The notes: generated by a model not told the origin, from the sequence alone. Shown: positions 36,496 through 45,826, counted from the stretch's first letter. The stretch is DNA of 64,000 bases from Desulfatitalea alkaliphila (GCF_022968795.1 NZ_JALJRB010000003.1:186001-250000), one strand, 5' to 3'. Numbers and translations: made by a program.

Positions 36496-37519
36496 TGGCG
36501 TGTTCCTGTACCCCGTTGTTGCCATATCCCAGCACATTCCAGAAAGCATTCATGGGTTGCTGCCGTCCCTTGCCATCGGTGGCGCGGGCCATGATCCTAT
36601 AAGCCCCCTCTTTTACGACGTGCCAGACGAATTGCCATTGCCGCCATGCAAATGGTTCGTGAGGACCGATGAACTCGGCCGGCTTCCAGTTGCGCCCGCC
36701 GTCCACGGAGACATCAACCGCCCCGATGCCGTCTTCGCCGCCGTAGGCCGCGCCCAGAATCGTGACCGGCCCCGCCGGCAAGGTCTCGTCCGGTAAAGGT
36801 TGGGTGATGATGGACTTGAGCTTGAGAGCAGTGACAACATTCCCGGATTCAGGGGCATCTCCTTTTTGATAGACACGATAGACCTTGTCCATGAAAAAGC
36901 CTTCGTAAGGCCGATCCAGCAGCGTGATCCGCTGCAGCCACTTGACGCAATTGGCACCGGTCCAACCAAGCGCCAACGCTCTGAGTGGGTATCCGTGCTT
37001 TAAAGGCAACGGCTCACCGTTCATTTCATAGACCAGCAGGCTTGAGGACATGGCTTTTTCAAAAGGAATGCTGCGAATGAATTTCACTCCGGCCGACCCG
37101 AGTGGCTTGTCGAGCCCCTCGAAGGCCACGTGCTTCGTTTTGCGGCCGGGTTGCGCCATGTCCAGTATGTCTTTGAGCCATACGCCGCCGAACACGGCGT
37201 TGCCCACGCCGCCGATGGTCCAGGGATTTCCCGAAGCTTTTTCCGCGAGCAGTGAGCGCCCGTTGCCGGAACACTCGAGGGTGTTGGAAACGATCGCTTT
37301 GGGCATTCGCAGGATCTGATCAAAAGTAATTTCAATCGGCTGCTCTACTTCACCATCGATTCCAAGGCGCCATTCCTCAAGGGAAATTTTGTCTGACGGG
37401 ATTTCGCTTTGATTGCGATCAAAGAAGACGGCATTGGCGGTGATCCAGGAACGCAGTGACGGAATCGGTGTTTCCGCATTCAGCGGCCTTTCGGTCATGA
37501 TCCGCATTTTCTTTTCCAT
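36452..37519 (-). CDS. Molybdopterin-dependent sulfite-oxidase-like protein
   Basis: A 355-residue protein with an oxidoreductase molybdopterin-binding domain (about 40-215) and a C-terminal Mo-co dimerisation domain (about 235-350). Cys83 in LECSGNGRSL is the expected molybdenum ligand. GGVGNAVFGGVWLKDIL, KHGYPLRAL and GWTGANCVKWL are family blocks. No Tat or Sec signal is present, so it is cytoplasmic, unlike many SorA/YedY enzymes. It may oxidise sulfite or another substrate. ATG 37519 follows GGAGAAG. The two 22-base repeats at 37540-37583 lie in its 5' region. Confidence 0.88.
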   Translation of the reverse strand: MEKKMRIMTERPLNAETPIPSLRSWITANAVFFDRNQSEIPSDKISLEEWRLGIDGEVEQPIEITFDQILRMPKAIVSNTLECSGNGRSLLAEKASGNPWTIGGVGNAVFGGVWLKDILDMAQPGRKTKHVAFEGLDKPLGSAGVKFIRSIPFEKAMSSSLLVYEMNGEPLPLKHGYPLRALALGWTGANCVKWLQRITLLDRPYEGFFMDKVYRVYQKGDAPESGNVVTALKLKSIITQPLPDETLPAGPVTILGAAYGGEDGIGAVDVSVDGGRNWKPAEFIGPHEPFAWRQWQFVWHVVKEGAYRIMARATDGKGRQQPMNAFWNVLGYGNNGVQEHAINVQIGSSGASAAF

Positions 37520-37539
37520 GATGGCTTCTCCATTCCGGC

Positions 37540-37583
37540 GTTGTTGAAAAAATCCCAACCGGTTGTTGAAAAAATCCTAACCG
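37540..37583. repeat. Tandem pair of 22-base direct repeats
   Basis: Two adjacent copies, 37540-37561 and 37562-37583, share GTTGTTGAAAAAATCC and AACCG and differ at one base. They lie in the 125-base divergent gap between the sulfite-oxidase-like gene and the Nudix gene. A third, degenerate version may follow (GTTGAATGGGAAAAAGGTC). Tandem binding sites for a regulator of one or both genes is one reading, and slippage duplication is another. Confidence 0.7.
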
Positions 37584-37644
37584 TTGAATGGGAAAAAGGT
37601 CAACCGTATCTTTTTTTCGAGCCTTTTTGTGTTAGGGTAGTCGC

Positions 37645-38337
37645 ATGGAGCCAGTTGATATGACATCAGGGTGCCGGCTCAAATGCGACGACCGGCTGCG
37701 CCGGCAAATCCAGTGCCGACTGCAGGCGTTTGCCCACCGGAACCACGACCAACACCGCCTGCGGCAGGCAGCGGTGGCGATTACGGTGGTGGGCGTTGAC
37801 CAGAGTTCATATGAGGCGGAGATATCCGCTTGCCGCGTCCATGCGACGGATGCCGCCATCATTTTGACCCGGCGCTCCGCCCTTCTCAAACACCATGCCG
37901 GCCAATGGGCCCTGCCCGGCGGGCGATCGGAGCCGGATGAAACCCCTGAGGAGACCGCCTTGCGGGAACTCCAGGAGGAGGTCGGCCTCTCCTTGACCCG
38001 GGATCGGATCCTGGGACGTTTGGATGATTTCACCACCCGCTCCGGTTTCATTATGACCCCCATCGTGTTCTGGGGTGGACCGGAAGTGGATTTACAACCC
38101 GACCCCGGGGAGGTGCGGTCCATCCACCGGATTCCCATTCGGGAGTTTCTGCGGCCCGATGCGCCGATACTGGAGGAGCAGCCCGCCCACCCGCACCCGA
38201 TCCTTTACATGCCGGTGGGTAACAGCTGGATCGCCTCGCCCACCGCCGCCCTGCTTTACCAGTTCAGGGAGGTGGCCATATTGGGCAACCCAACCCGCGT
38301 GGCCCATTTTGACCAGCCGCGGTTCGCCTGGCGTTGA
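37645..38337 (+). CDS. Nudix hydrolase, CoA pyrophosphatase-like
   Basis: A 230-residue Nudix hydrolase. The Nudix box [20 protein letters not shown] lies at residues 93-112 with all catalytic Glu residues. Upstream, ITVVG...[26 protein letters not shown] and a later [13 protein letters not shown] fit the CoA-pyrophosphatase (NUDT7/8, YeaB) branch, which cleaves the diphosphate of CoA and acyl-CoA. The N-terminal 40 residues are basic. AGGGTAG precedes the ATG. It is followed after 61 bases by an MBL-fold gene on the same strand. Confidence 0.87.
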   Translation: MEPVDMTSGCRLKCDDRLRRQIQCRLQAFAHRNHDQHRLRQAAVAITVVGVDQSSYEAEISACRVHATDAAIILTRRSALLKHHAGQWALPGGRSEPDETPEETALRELQEEVGLSLTRDRILGRLDDFTTRSGFIMTPIVFWGGPEVDLQPDPGEVRSIHRIPIREFLRPDAPILEEQPAHPHPILYMPVGNSWIASPTAALLYQFREVAILGNPTRVAHFDQPRFAWR

Positions 38338-38398
38338 GTTTGCGCTTGCGCTTTCAGCTTCAACCCCGCAGCCGGTGGCGGCCGGGAAAGACCGATCC

Positions 38399-39241
38399 AT
38401 GAAGCCGATGCATTCGATCCACCAAGCCACCGTGAGCACCCTGACCCTGCCGCCCCACCACTCCACCAACGGTTACCTGATCGGCGGCGACGGCGAGGCC
38501 GTGCTCATCGACCCCATTTTCCAAAAGGGCAACCCCCTGGACGCCTGTTTGCAGGCAAACCGCATCCGCTCCATACAATATGCCGCCGTCACCCATCCCC
38601 ACCCGGACCATCATGGCGGTATCGACCGATTATTGGCGCAACACGGGGGCCATCTGTTGTGCCACCGGGGCACCGCCGAACCCGCGGTGTTCCACCTGGC
38701 CGACGGCACCCGGATCAAGGCGCTCGCGGGCGGTGAAGCCATCAAAGCCGGGCCTTACACCCTGCAGGCGCTGCATACACCGGGCCACTCGCCCGCCCAC
38801 CTCAGTTTTTACATTGCACAGGAGGGGATTCTGTTTTCAGGCGACACGATCCTGGGCTGCGGCACCGCTATCATTTCCCCCCCCGAGGGCGACATGGCCG
38901 ACTACCTCACCACCCTCCGCAACCTGGCCGCCATGGATATCCGCACCATCTGCCCCGCCCACGGCCCGGTCATCACCGAGGGCGTCCAGGAGCGCATCGA
39001 GTGGTACATCGCCCATCGCCTGATGCGGGAGGCACGGGTCCTGGAAGCCCTGCGGGAAGGCCTCTCCACCCCCTCCGGCATCACCCGTCGGATCTACGAT
39101 GAAGCCGATTTCCGCATGCATGGCCACGACCTGCAGCCGCGGGCGGAAAGGACCGTGCTGGCGCACCTGGAGAAACTGGAAAAAGAGGGTGTGGTGGTCC
39201 GGCAGGCCAATACCGACAGCCTCCATTTTCACATCCTGTGA
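38399..39241 (+). CDS. MBL-fold hydrolase with winged-helix tail (LACTB2-like)
   Basis: A 280-residue metallo-beta-lactamase-fold hydrolase. The zinc motif [10 protein letters not shown] is at about residue 64-73, [12 protein letters not shown] gives the next His, and [10 protein letters not shown] and CPAHGP supply the remaining ligands. The last 75 residues ([19 protein letters not shown] onward) are the winged-helix domain typical of LACTB2-type proteins, which include endoribonucleases and thioester hydrolases. ATG 38399 follows GGGAAAG. The pairing with a CoA-type Nudix gene favours an acyl-CoA related role, but this is inference. Confidence 0.87.
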   Translation: MKPMHSIHQATVSTLTLPPHHSTNGYLIGGDGEAVLIDPIFQKGNPLDACLQANRIRSIQYAAVTHPHPDHHGGIDRLLAQHGGHLLCHRGTAEPAVFHLADGTRIKALAGGEAIKAGPYTLQALHTPGHSPAHLSFYIAQEGILFSGDTILGCGTAIISPPEGDMADYLTTLRNLAAMDIRTICPAHGPVITEGVQERIEWYIAHRLMREARVLEALREGLSTPSGITRRIYDEADFRMHGHDLQPRAERTVLAHLEKLEKEGVVVRQANTDSLHFHIL

Positions 39242-39304
39242 TCGATGGGTGGTGGCGCCGACTCTACTGGTTTCCTGCCCAGCCCCCTGCCATATCCTTG
39301 CTTG

Positions 39305-39514
39305 ACGAGGGCCGCTCGGATTTCTGCCGCGTGAAGGCTTAAGACCGAATAAGCCGCAATACGCGGCCGGAATCCGGATACTACCGCCACCGTCGCCCCC
39401 GCCGGCCATCGGTACCATGCCCGCTGCCACAGCCGCTGCGGAGCCGCCGCTTGAACCGCCGGGAGAAAAAGATGGCTGCCAAGGGTTGCGACAGGGACCG
39501 AAGATTTCCGGTTC
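39305..39514 (-). pseudogene. Amidase-signature gene fragment
   Basis: A frame of about 70 codons reads [32 protein letters not shown] and GGGSIRIPA, then [17 protein letters not shown]. This is the catalytic core of the amidase-signature family, with the Gly/Ser-rich loop and the cis-Ser. The rest of a 450-500-residue enzyme is missing on both sides, so it is a relic. The surrounding 39242-39744 gap holds no other supported gene. Confidence 0.75.
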
Positions 39515-39744
39515 AGTGCCCCCCCATCCGGCCGAACAATGTGAAAATGATTCCAAAAGCATCGGATCCGATTTCAACCAATTGAAGCAATTGGGAAATT
39601 GGAAACCGGCCTCATCGCCTTTTATCCGGACACCTGCTGTGCGCAGTCCCTTTACCGATCTTCCCGCCACCGTGGCTTCTCGCCAAACCACCACCGGTTA
39701 CATCGGGACGCTTACCTGGCTCACACAACATTTTCAACATTTGC

Positions 39745-40533
39745 TTATTTCTTTTCCAGCCAGGCGGGTTCACCATGCACCCGACCGCCGTCGACAACTA
39801 TGGTTTCGCCCGTTACGTAGCTTCCTGCCCGGGATGCCAGGAATACGACGATGCCGGCCAACTCTTGCGGCTCGCCGAGACGGAGCATTGGAATTTGTGC
39901 AACTGCCTTGGCATTGACTTCCGGATTTTTCCATAAGGCTTCACTGAGACGGGTTTTAATGATTCCCGGGGCAATGGCGTTGACCCGGATATTGTATTGC
40001 CCCCATTCCTTGGCCATCACCTGGGTCATCATAATAACGGCCGCCTTGCTAACGCAGTAGACGCCCAACTCGCCTGCCCGTATACCGCCGATCGAGGATG
40101 TGTTGATGATCGATCCGCCGCCCCGGGTCTTCATGATCTTCGCTGCCATCTGGCTCAAAAAAAAGATGCTTTTGAGATTGACGTTCATTGTGATGTCATA
40201 GGTTGTTTCGTCCTGGTCGATCAACTTGCCGAAATAGGGATTGGTGCCGGCATTATTGACTAGGATATCAAGGCGGCCGAATTGTTGCATCACTTGATCA
40301 ATCAGTGCCTTGGCATCCTCCATTTTGCCGACATGCGCCGCGATAGCCAGTCCCTTTACGCCCTTGGACGATATCTCGGCCGCAACCGGTTCGAGGCCGT
40401 CGATCTTGCGGCTGCTGACCACAACGTGGGCGCCCGCATCCGCCATGGCCAAAGCTGCGGCGCGCCCTATGCCCCGGCTTCCACCGGTGACCACGGCAAC
40501 TTTTCCTTCAAGCGAGAACTGTGTAAGATCCAT
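39745..40533 (-). CDS. Short-chain dehydrogenase/reductase
   Basis: A 262-residue classical SDR. TGGSRGIG (16-23) binds NAD(P); the NNAG motif is at 93-96; the catalytic Ser is in NTSSIGG (146-147), with Tyr159 and Lys163 in YCVSK. VNAIAPGIIKT and a VDGG-type C-terminus complete the pattern. The substrate is unknown. A RhlG/FabG-like 3-oxoacyl or secondary-alcohol dehydrogenase is typical of this sequence type. Ribosome site AAAGGAA precedes the ATG. It lies on the same strand downstream of the MFS transporter. Confidence 0.92.
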   Translation of the reverse strand: MDLTQFSLEGKVAVVTGGSRGIGRAAALAMADAGAHVVVSSRKIDGLEPVAAEISSKGVKGLAIAAHVGKMEDAKALIDQVMQQFGRLDILVNNAGTNPYFGKLIDQDETTYDITMNVNLKSIFFLSQMAAKIMKTRGGGSIINTSSIGGIRAGELGVYCVSKAAVIMMTQVMAKEWGQYNIRVNAIAPGIIKTRLSEALWKNPEVNAKAVAQIPMLRLGEPQELAGIVVFLASRAGSYVTGETIVVDGGRVHGEPAWLEKK

Positions 40534-40657
40534 GTTTTATTCCTTTCGTTCCTTCTATTGAGTGGGGATCCCCTTACCATGACAGATGGTTTTGGTGGGA
40601 CGGCTTTCAGGGGGGTCGGCAAGTCTGAGAGGGTAATGGATCGATCATCGCCACGGT

Positions 40658-41821
40658 TCAGCCCTGCTTGACCCGCGGAAATGCGACAATCAGCGGCAGG
40701 GTCAACAGCGGTAACCATGCCGCGGCATTCAGTACGGCATAAATCGAGTAAAGGTCGGCCAATCGGCCCACCAGTGGCGATACGAGCCCCCCCAGGCCGA
40801 AGGCCAATCCCATCATCAAACTGGCCACCATGGACCGACCTCTGGGCGCCAGGGTCTGGGCCATGGCGACACCTATGGGCATGGTGGCCAGAACCGATCC
40901 ACCGGCCAGTATGGCGCCCAGATAGACCCAATGCCCTTCCAGGCGCAAAAAGAGCAGCAACATCGGCGTCATTAAAAAGTGGAAAAAAAGAAACACCGGC
41001 TTATAACCAATACGATCGGACAGAAGCCCGGCCCCCAGACCACTGACCGTTCCGGCCACGGTAAAAAGCGCGAATATGCCGCCGGCCGATACCAATGAAA
41101 ACCCTTTTTGCACATACAGCACCGGCATAAAAGTCAAAAAAGACTGGCCGGTAATGGCCCGCAGCACCATCACCAACCAGATCAGGAACACGCTTTTCCA
41201 GACATTGCCCAGACTCTCTTTGATGGATCTGAAAAACCCCAGATGACGAAATCCTTCGCTTTGGGGAATCGGAACCACGAAAAAGAGATAAATGCAGACA
41301 CATAGCCCCATCAGCATGGTCAGGGGTACCGCGGCAAGGCTGAAGCGAACGGCATACCAGGTGATGAACAACGGCCCGAGGCCGAAAGCCAGCGTGCCGC
41401 CGGTGTTGAAAACCGACATGGCGAAGCCGCTGTTACTTCCGGAATACAAAGGCACCATGCCGGTCACCGAGGGATGAAACATGGAAGAGCCGATGGAACC
41501 CAAAGCGATGACAATCAAAAGGGTCCAGAATCCCGGTGCCAGACCCGACAGGGGGATGAACACCACCGGTAGCAGCAGGCCCCAAAAAATGAACGCCCGG
41601 GACTGATAACGATCGGCCAGGTACCCCGCCGACGGTTGCACAATAAAGGCCAGCAACCGGTTGAGCCCCGCAATAATCCCGATTTGGGTTAACGACAAAC
41701 CCAATTTTTCAACGAACAGAGGAAACAGCGGATTGGTGAAGGAGCTGTAAAAATCACCGGTGAAATGCACCAGGGTCAAGGCAAACAACACCTTGATATC
41801 GGCCTTGTCATAAACATTCAT
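40658..41821 (-). CDS. MFS transporter, fosmidomycin-resistance (Fsr) type
   Basis: A 387-residue major facilitator superfamily protein with 12 membrane helices. The first half carries the motif GYLADRYQSR after helix 2, the second half GLLSDRIGYKP, and the SSMFHPSVTGM block typical of Fsr-like transporters is present. The direction and substrate are unknown; Fsr homologues export fosmidomycin and related small molecules. It is divergent from the TRAP operon across a 358-base gap that holds two palindromic structures. Confidence 0.9.
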   Translation of the reverse strand: MNVYDKADIKVLFALTLVHFTGDFYSSFTNPLFPLFVEKLGLSLTQIGIIAGLNRLLAFIVQPSAGYLADRYQSRAFIFWGLLLPVVFIPLSGLAPGFWTLLIVIALGSIGSSMFHPSVTGMVPLYSGSNSGFAMSVFNTGGTLAFGLGPLFITWYAVRFSLAAVPLTMLMGLCVCIYLFFVVPIPQSEGFRHLGFFRSIKESLGNVWKSVFLIWLVMVLRAITGQSFLTFMPVLYVQKGFSLVSAGGIFALFTVAGTVSGLGAGLLSDRIGYKPVFLFFHFLMTPMLLLFLRLEGHWVYLGAILAGGSVLATMPIGVAMAQTLAPRGRSMVASLMMGLAFGLGGLVSPLVGRLADLYSIYAVLNAAAWLPLLTLPLIVAFPRVKQG

Positions 41822-41937
41822 CCTTCGATCTCATCCAAAAGTAAAACCCACTGCAGGTAATCCAAGCACGAACGCAACCATATGATGGGTTTCACGCGCT
41901 CATTTTTACTGATCATACTAGATGCCGGTCTTCACTA

Positions 41938-41964
41938 AGGGCTCGCGCATGTTTCGCGAGCCCT
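41938..41964. other. Perfect 10-bp hairpin in the MFS/TRAP divergent gap
   Basis: AGGGCTCGCG (41938-41947) and CGCGAGCCCT (41955-41964) form a stem with a 7-base loop. It is 117 bases upstream of the MFS start and 216 bases upstream of dctQ, and has no U-tract. It may be part of a leader, an old terminator or an operator. I have no evidence to choose. Confidence 0.45.
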
Positions 41965-42023
41965 AATCACTGAATCAGCGCCTTGCGCCGCAGGTGGTCG
42001 GCCATGAACTTTATCCCAAATAA

Positions 42024-42037
42024 ACACGAATTCGTGT
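42024..42037. promoter_or_regulatory. Perfect 14-bp palindrome, candidate operator
   Basis: ACACGAATTCGTGT is a perfect palindrome with no spacer, 143 bases before the dctQ start. A TTGACG hexamer at 42101-42106, with an AT-rich stretch 17-18 bases later, could be the dctQ promoter, so the palindrome would lie just upstream of it. A dimeric GntR- or IclR-like regulator is a reasonable guess, but none is encoded nearby. Confidence 0.4.
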
Positions 42038-42179
42038 GCATCCATGAAGTTGAGTGATACACAGGAGAGAACGTTTTCGCAAATATTTTTAAAAAACGAG
42101 TTGACGGAACCATTGTTAAAAATGTTATTGGAACATAAATTCTGAATCGCAATATACATAGAACATAGCGAGGATAACC

Positions 42180-42677
42180 ATGGGTCGACTGGGAAGGCTG
42201 ATTGCACTTCTGATTCTGCCGCTCATTGCCATCATCGTGTACAGTGCTTTGAAATCTTATTTTTTCAGATCCCCTCCCATATGGACCTTTGAAATGTCCC
42301 TGTTCTTGTTCGGGGGTTTCTTCATGCTTGGGTCGGCATATTGTCATATGCTGAAAAAACATGTTGCCGTGGATATCATCAACCACTATTTGTCCGCCCG
42401 GTGGCGCAGGGTTCAGGGTGTTTTTGCCGAAGCCGTCGTCCTTTTCGTTGCGATTGTCATTATCTATATCAGTGTGCCGAGTGCCTGGCGCTCCACGCTC
42501 ATCGGCGAACGGTCCATCCTGCAGACACCATTCAATCCACCTATATGGTGGTTTCGTTGGATTATCCCCATATCCTGTCTTCTGATTGCCGTGCAGGCTT
42601 GTATTGATATCGTTGCCCACATCAGGGGCACATCGGAAATTTCCTACGATAGCGATCCGCTGCAGGAGACGGAATAG
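42180..42677 (+). CDS. dctQ: TRAP transporter small permease subunit DctQ
   Basis: A 165-residue protein with four membrane helices (about 8-24, 41-59, 82-102 and 124-143), the pattern of DctQ-type small permeases. The WTFEMSLFLFGGFFMLGSAY segment in helix 2 is characteristic. It bridges the substrate-binding protein and the large permease in a secondary uptake system driven by a sodium or proton gradient. dctM starts at the very next base after its stop. Confidence 0.93.
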   Translation: MGRLGRLIALLILPLIAIIVYSALKSYFFRSPPIWTFEMSLFLFGGFFMLGSAYCHMLKKHVAVDIINHYLSARWRRVQGVFAEAVVLFVAIVIIYISVPSAWRSTLIGERSILQTPFNPPIWWFRWIIPISCLLIAVQACIDIVAHIRGTSEISYDSDPLQETE

Positions 42678-43982
42678 ATGTCACCGCTTTATATGTTTCT
42701 GGCGCTTATCCCGCTGCTGGTGGCGGGTGTGCCCATCGCTTTTGCCCTGGCGGCCGTTGCCATTGTATTTTCCTATTACCTTTGGGGCCCGGGCGCCCTG
42801 AACATTCTGGTTTCCGCAACCTGGGGAACCATGAACAATTTTGTCATTATCGCCATCCCCCTGTTCATTTTCATGGCTTACATTCTTCAAAAGACCAATG
42901 TCGTGGAAGACCTGTATGACACCTTCTATAAATGGTCCGGGCCACTGCGTGGCGGCCTGGCCATTGCGACGATTCTGGTGGGCGCCATTCTGGGGGCCGT
43001 TTCGGGAGTGGTCGCCGCCGGGGTTATCGGTCTGGGGCTGATCGGTCTGCCGCAGATGCTCAAGCACGGTTACAACCGCCGCGGGGCGTTGAGTGCGATT
43101 CTGGGCGGCGGCACGTTGGGGCAATTGATTCCTCCCAGCACGAACATGATTCTGTACGGTGTGGTAACCGGCGTATCCATTGGCGGTCTTTTTGCCGGCG
43201 GCATTTCCGCGGGGGTTGTTTTGGCCACCTTCTATATTATCTACGTTTTTGTCCGTGGCCTGATCGACCCCGACTTTGCGCCTGCGTTGCCTGCCGATGA
43301 GCGTGCAACCTGGAAAGAGAAATTCATCTCCTTGAAGAATGTGTTATTGCCCGCGCTGCTGATTGTTATTGTGCTCGGCACTATTCTGTTGGGAGTGGCA
43401 AGCCCGACGGAAGCGGCGGCTTTTGGTGCCGGTGGGGCGCTTTTTGTGGCTTTGATCAAATGGCGTTTAACCTGGAGGATCGTTTACGATACTTGCCATG
43501 AGACCTTGAGCGTTACCGCCATGGTCGGATGGATGATGATCGGCGCCAGCGCTTTCGGATCCGTTTTCTCCGGTCTTGGCGGCAATGCACTGGTCGCCGA
43601 TTTCGCCATGAATATGCCCGGCGGTCCGAATATGGTGTTTGTTGTTGCCGCCGTTTTTATTTTTCTGATGGGCATGTTTCTTGAACCGGGCGCCGTTATT
43701 TTTCTCGCCGTGCCCATTATTGCGCCCATTCTGGTTACCCAGGGCTTCGATCCGCTCTGGATCGGCCTGGTGGTCAATGTCATTCTCCAAAGTGCCTATA
43801 TTTCGCCACCGTTCGGGTTCAGTCTTTTCTATTTGAAGGGTTGTACGCCGCCAAGTATCGATATCGTCGAGATTTACAAGGCCTGTGTGCCCCTGCTTTT
43901 TCTGCAGGCCGCTTGTGTTGTTATAATATTTCTATTTCCGGACATCGTTTTGTGGCTGCCCAGATACCTGTTTAATTTGTAA
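42678..43982 (+). CDS. dctM: TRAP transporter large permease subunit DctM
   Basis: A 434-residue permease with 11-13 predicted membrane helices, as expected for DctM. Family blocks include VAGVPIAFALA, AIPLFIFMAYILQ, GAVSGVVAAGVIG, GGGTLGQLIPPSTNMILYG and EPGAVIFLAVPIIAPI. It forms the transport channel with DctQ. Length and sequence are normal for the family. The gene abuts dctQ with no gap and is followed after 37 bases by dctP. Confidence 0.95.
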   Translation: MSPLYMFLALIPLLVAGVPIAFALAAVAIVFSYYLWGPGALNILVSATWGTMNNFVIIAIPLFIFMAYILQKTNVVEDLYDTFYKWSGPLRGGLAIATILVGAILGAVSGVVAAGVIGLGLIGLPQMLKHGYNRRGALSAILGGGTLGQLIPPSTNMILYGVVTGVSIGGLFAGGISAGVVLATFYIIYVFVRGLIDPDFAPALPADERATWKEKFISLKNVLLPALLIVIVLGTILLGVASPTEAAAFGAGGALFVALIKWRLTWRIVYDTCHETLSVTAMVGWMMIGASAFGSVFSGLGGNALVADFAMNMPGGPNMVFVVAAVFIFLMGMFLEPGAVIFLAVPIIAPILVTQGFDPLWIGLVVNVILQSAYISPPFGFSLFYLKGCTPPSIDIVEIYKACVPLLFLQAACVVIIFLFPDIVLWLPRYLFNL

Positions 43983-44019
43983 GGTTTCCGAATAACATTT
44001 AAAAAAAGGGGGTAACGCA

Positions 44020-45066
44020 ATGAAAAGAGCACTTGTGGTTGTGATGACGGTATTTTTTATGATGATGGGGGTGCAGACGGTTTTTGCACAAAAGGTCAAC
44101 TGGCGGCTGGTGACACATGCCATGCCGGGAACGGAGCAACAGCGTATCGCCGAGGTTTTTGCGGAGACGGTGAAAATCCTTTCCGGAGGCAATTTTGTTA
44201 TAACGGCTTATCCTGCCGGAGTTCTTTTTCCGGTTTTCGAAACCTTCGACAACCTCGCCAACGGCGTGGCCAACGCCGGCATGGTATACAGTGCTTACTG
44301 GCCCGGCAAGGATCCGTTGTTCAATTTCACCACGCAGCCGGGATCCCCTCTGAGCACTTATGCCGAGGGCGCCTACCTCGTGGAGAAGATCGAACCCTGG
44401 TTTGAGAAGCTCTATGCAAAACATCGATTGACCTATCTGGGCCACGCTATGGTCAGCCCGCTCTATGAGCAGTTGATGGCGGTCGTGCCCATTGATTCCA
44501 TCGACAAACTCAAAGGGCTCAGAATTCGCGCGTCCGGCATCGGCGGTCAATATTATCGGGCGCTTGGGGCAACCACGGTTTCCCTTTCCGCTCCCGACAT
44601 TTATACCGCCCTGCAGACACGCAGCATCGAGGCGGCGGAGTGGACATTCTGGGATGAAAACATGCGCATGGGGTTCCATGAAGTTGTCACCCACGTTATT
44701 GATCCCGCGCTGCAGAACGGTACTTGCGAATATTTTCCGCTGGTTGTCAATCCCAAAAGCTGGAATGCTTTGTCCCAGGAATATAAGGACATCGTCTTCG
44801 CCGCCCGTGACCGGATCCGTTATCTTTCCGCCATGGTGTATAACCATGAAATCATCGCACGTGAAAAATGGAAAGCGCTGTCCAATGTGACCGTAACCAC
44901 CTGGAGTGACGAAGACCTTGCCAAGGCACGCGCTGTGGGGCACAAAGTCGTTTATGATGAAGCCCAGAAGTCGGATGAGGGAAAAGAGTTCCTCGAAATT
45001 TACCGCAACGTCCTTTGGGAACTGGGCTACAAGGACGATGCGAAGGAATTGGGATATAAGGAATAG
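44020..45066 (+). CDS. dctP: TRAP transporter substrate-binding protein, DctP family
   Basis: A 348-residue periplasmic binding protein with a Sec signal (predicted cut after VFAQ). The conserved carboxylate-binding Arg is in LKGLRIRASG, followed by ATTVSLSAPDIYTALQTRSIEAAEW. The Trp-Phe-Trp region after that block resembles keto-acid-binding relatives such as TakP. The substrate is probably an organic acid, but which one cannot be read from the sequence. The gene order dctQ-dctM-dctP is a complete TRAP system. Confidence 0.94.
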   Translation: MKRALVVVMTVFFMMMGVQTVFAQKVNWRLVTHAMPGTEQQRIAEVFAETVKILSGGNFVITAYPAGVLFPVFETFDNLANGVANAGMVYSAYWPGKDPLFNFTTQPGSPLSTYAEGAYLVEKIEPWFEKLYAKHRLTYLGHAMVSPLYEQLMAVVPIDSIDKLKGLRIRASGIGGQYYRALGATTVSLSAPDIYTALQTRSIEAAEWTFWDENMRMGFHEVVTHVIDPALQNGTCEYFPLVVNPKSWNALSQEYKDIVFAARDRIRYLSAMVYNHEIIAREKWKALSNVTVTTWSDEDLAKARAVGHKVVYDEAQKSDEGKEFLEIYRNVLWELGYKDDAKELGYKE

Positions 45067-45094
45067 AAAACGAGATGCCGTAACTGCAACCATC

Positions 45095-45120
45095 ATGGCC
45101 GGCCGTCAACGGTCGGCCAT
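45095..45120 (+). terminator. Terminator-like hairpin after dctP
   Basis: ATGGCCGGCCGT and ACGGTCGGCCAT pair over 12 positions with one G-T wobble, separated by two bases. A T-rich tail (GATTTGCTGTCTTGTTT) follows. It lies 28 bases after the dctP stop and 40 bases before the next gene, so it probably ends the TRAP transcript, although read-through into the glyoxalase-like gene is possible. Confidence 0.6.
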
Positions 45121-45160
45121 GATTTGCTGTCTTGTTTCATGAATCCTTGGAGGTTGGTGT

Positions 45161-45826
45161 ATGGCGGGTTGCCGTATCGATCATCTGGTGATCACCGCTC
45201 CGTCTTTAGGGATCGGGGCCGCCTTCATAAAAGAAGCGTTGGGTGTCGACCCGCAAGCCGGCGGCAGCCATCCATCCATGGGAACCCACAACCTTCTTCT
45301 TTCCCTCGGCGATGCGCTCTACCTCGAAGTAATTTCCATCGATCCATCGCTTCCTGCGCCTGATCGACCGCGCTGGTTTGGTATGGATAATCTTTCCGAC
45401 AGCTCATTGCCCGCGCTGTCCACCTGGGTCGCCCGCACCGCGGATATCCGATCGGCGGCAGGGCGCAGTTCAGAGTCCCTGGGAAGCGTCACGCCCATGC
45501 AACGCGGGGACCTGAATTGGCTTATCACCATTCCCCCGGATGGTTTGGTGCCGCTCGATGGCGTAGCTCCGGCGCTTATTGAATGGCCGTCAGGCGTGCA
45601 CCCCGCCGCACGGCTTGCCGACCGCGGGTTGCGTCTTGTTGAATTCGAAATTTTCCACCCCGATCCAAAGCGCGTCCAGCGGCTGCTTTCGTCTATCGAT
45701 GCGCAAGGCATTGCTTCGGTCGCGGCCTCTTCAGACGGAACTTCGTCTTTGTCTGCCACCATCAGCACACCGGAAGGCCTTCGATATCTTTCGTCCGGCA
45801 AGATCATCGTCCATCGACAAACGTGA
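45161..45826 (+). CDS. Glyoxalase-like domain protein
   Basis: A 221-residue protein of the glyoxalase-like (vicinal oxygen chelate) superfamily. The start CRIDHLVITAPSLG carries the typical His of the first metal site. GTHNLLLSLGDALYLEVISIDP fits the second strand pair and its Glu. The reaction is unknown. SD GGAGG lies about 8 bases before the ATG. It follows the TRAP genes on the same strand and may process the imported compound (inference). Confidence 0.8.
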   Translation: MAGCRIDHLVITAPSLGIGAAFIKEALGVDPQAGGSHPSMGTHNLLLSLGDALYLEVISIDPSLPAPDRPRWFGMDNLSDSSLPALSTWVARTADIRSAAGRSSESLGSVTPMQRGDLNWLITIPPDGLVPLDGVAPALIEWPSGVHPAARLADRGLRLVEFEIFHPDPKRVQRLLSSIDAQGIASVAASSDGTSSLSATISTPEGLRYLSSGKIIVHRQT

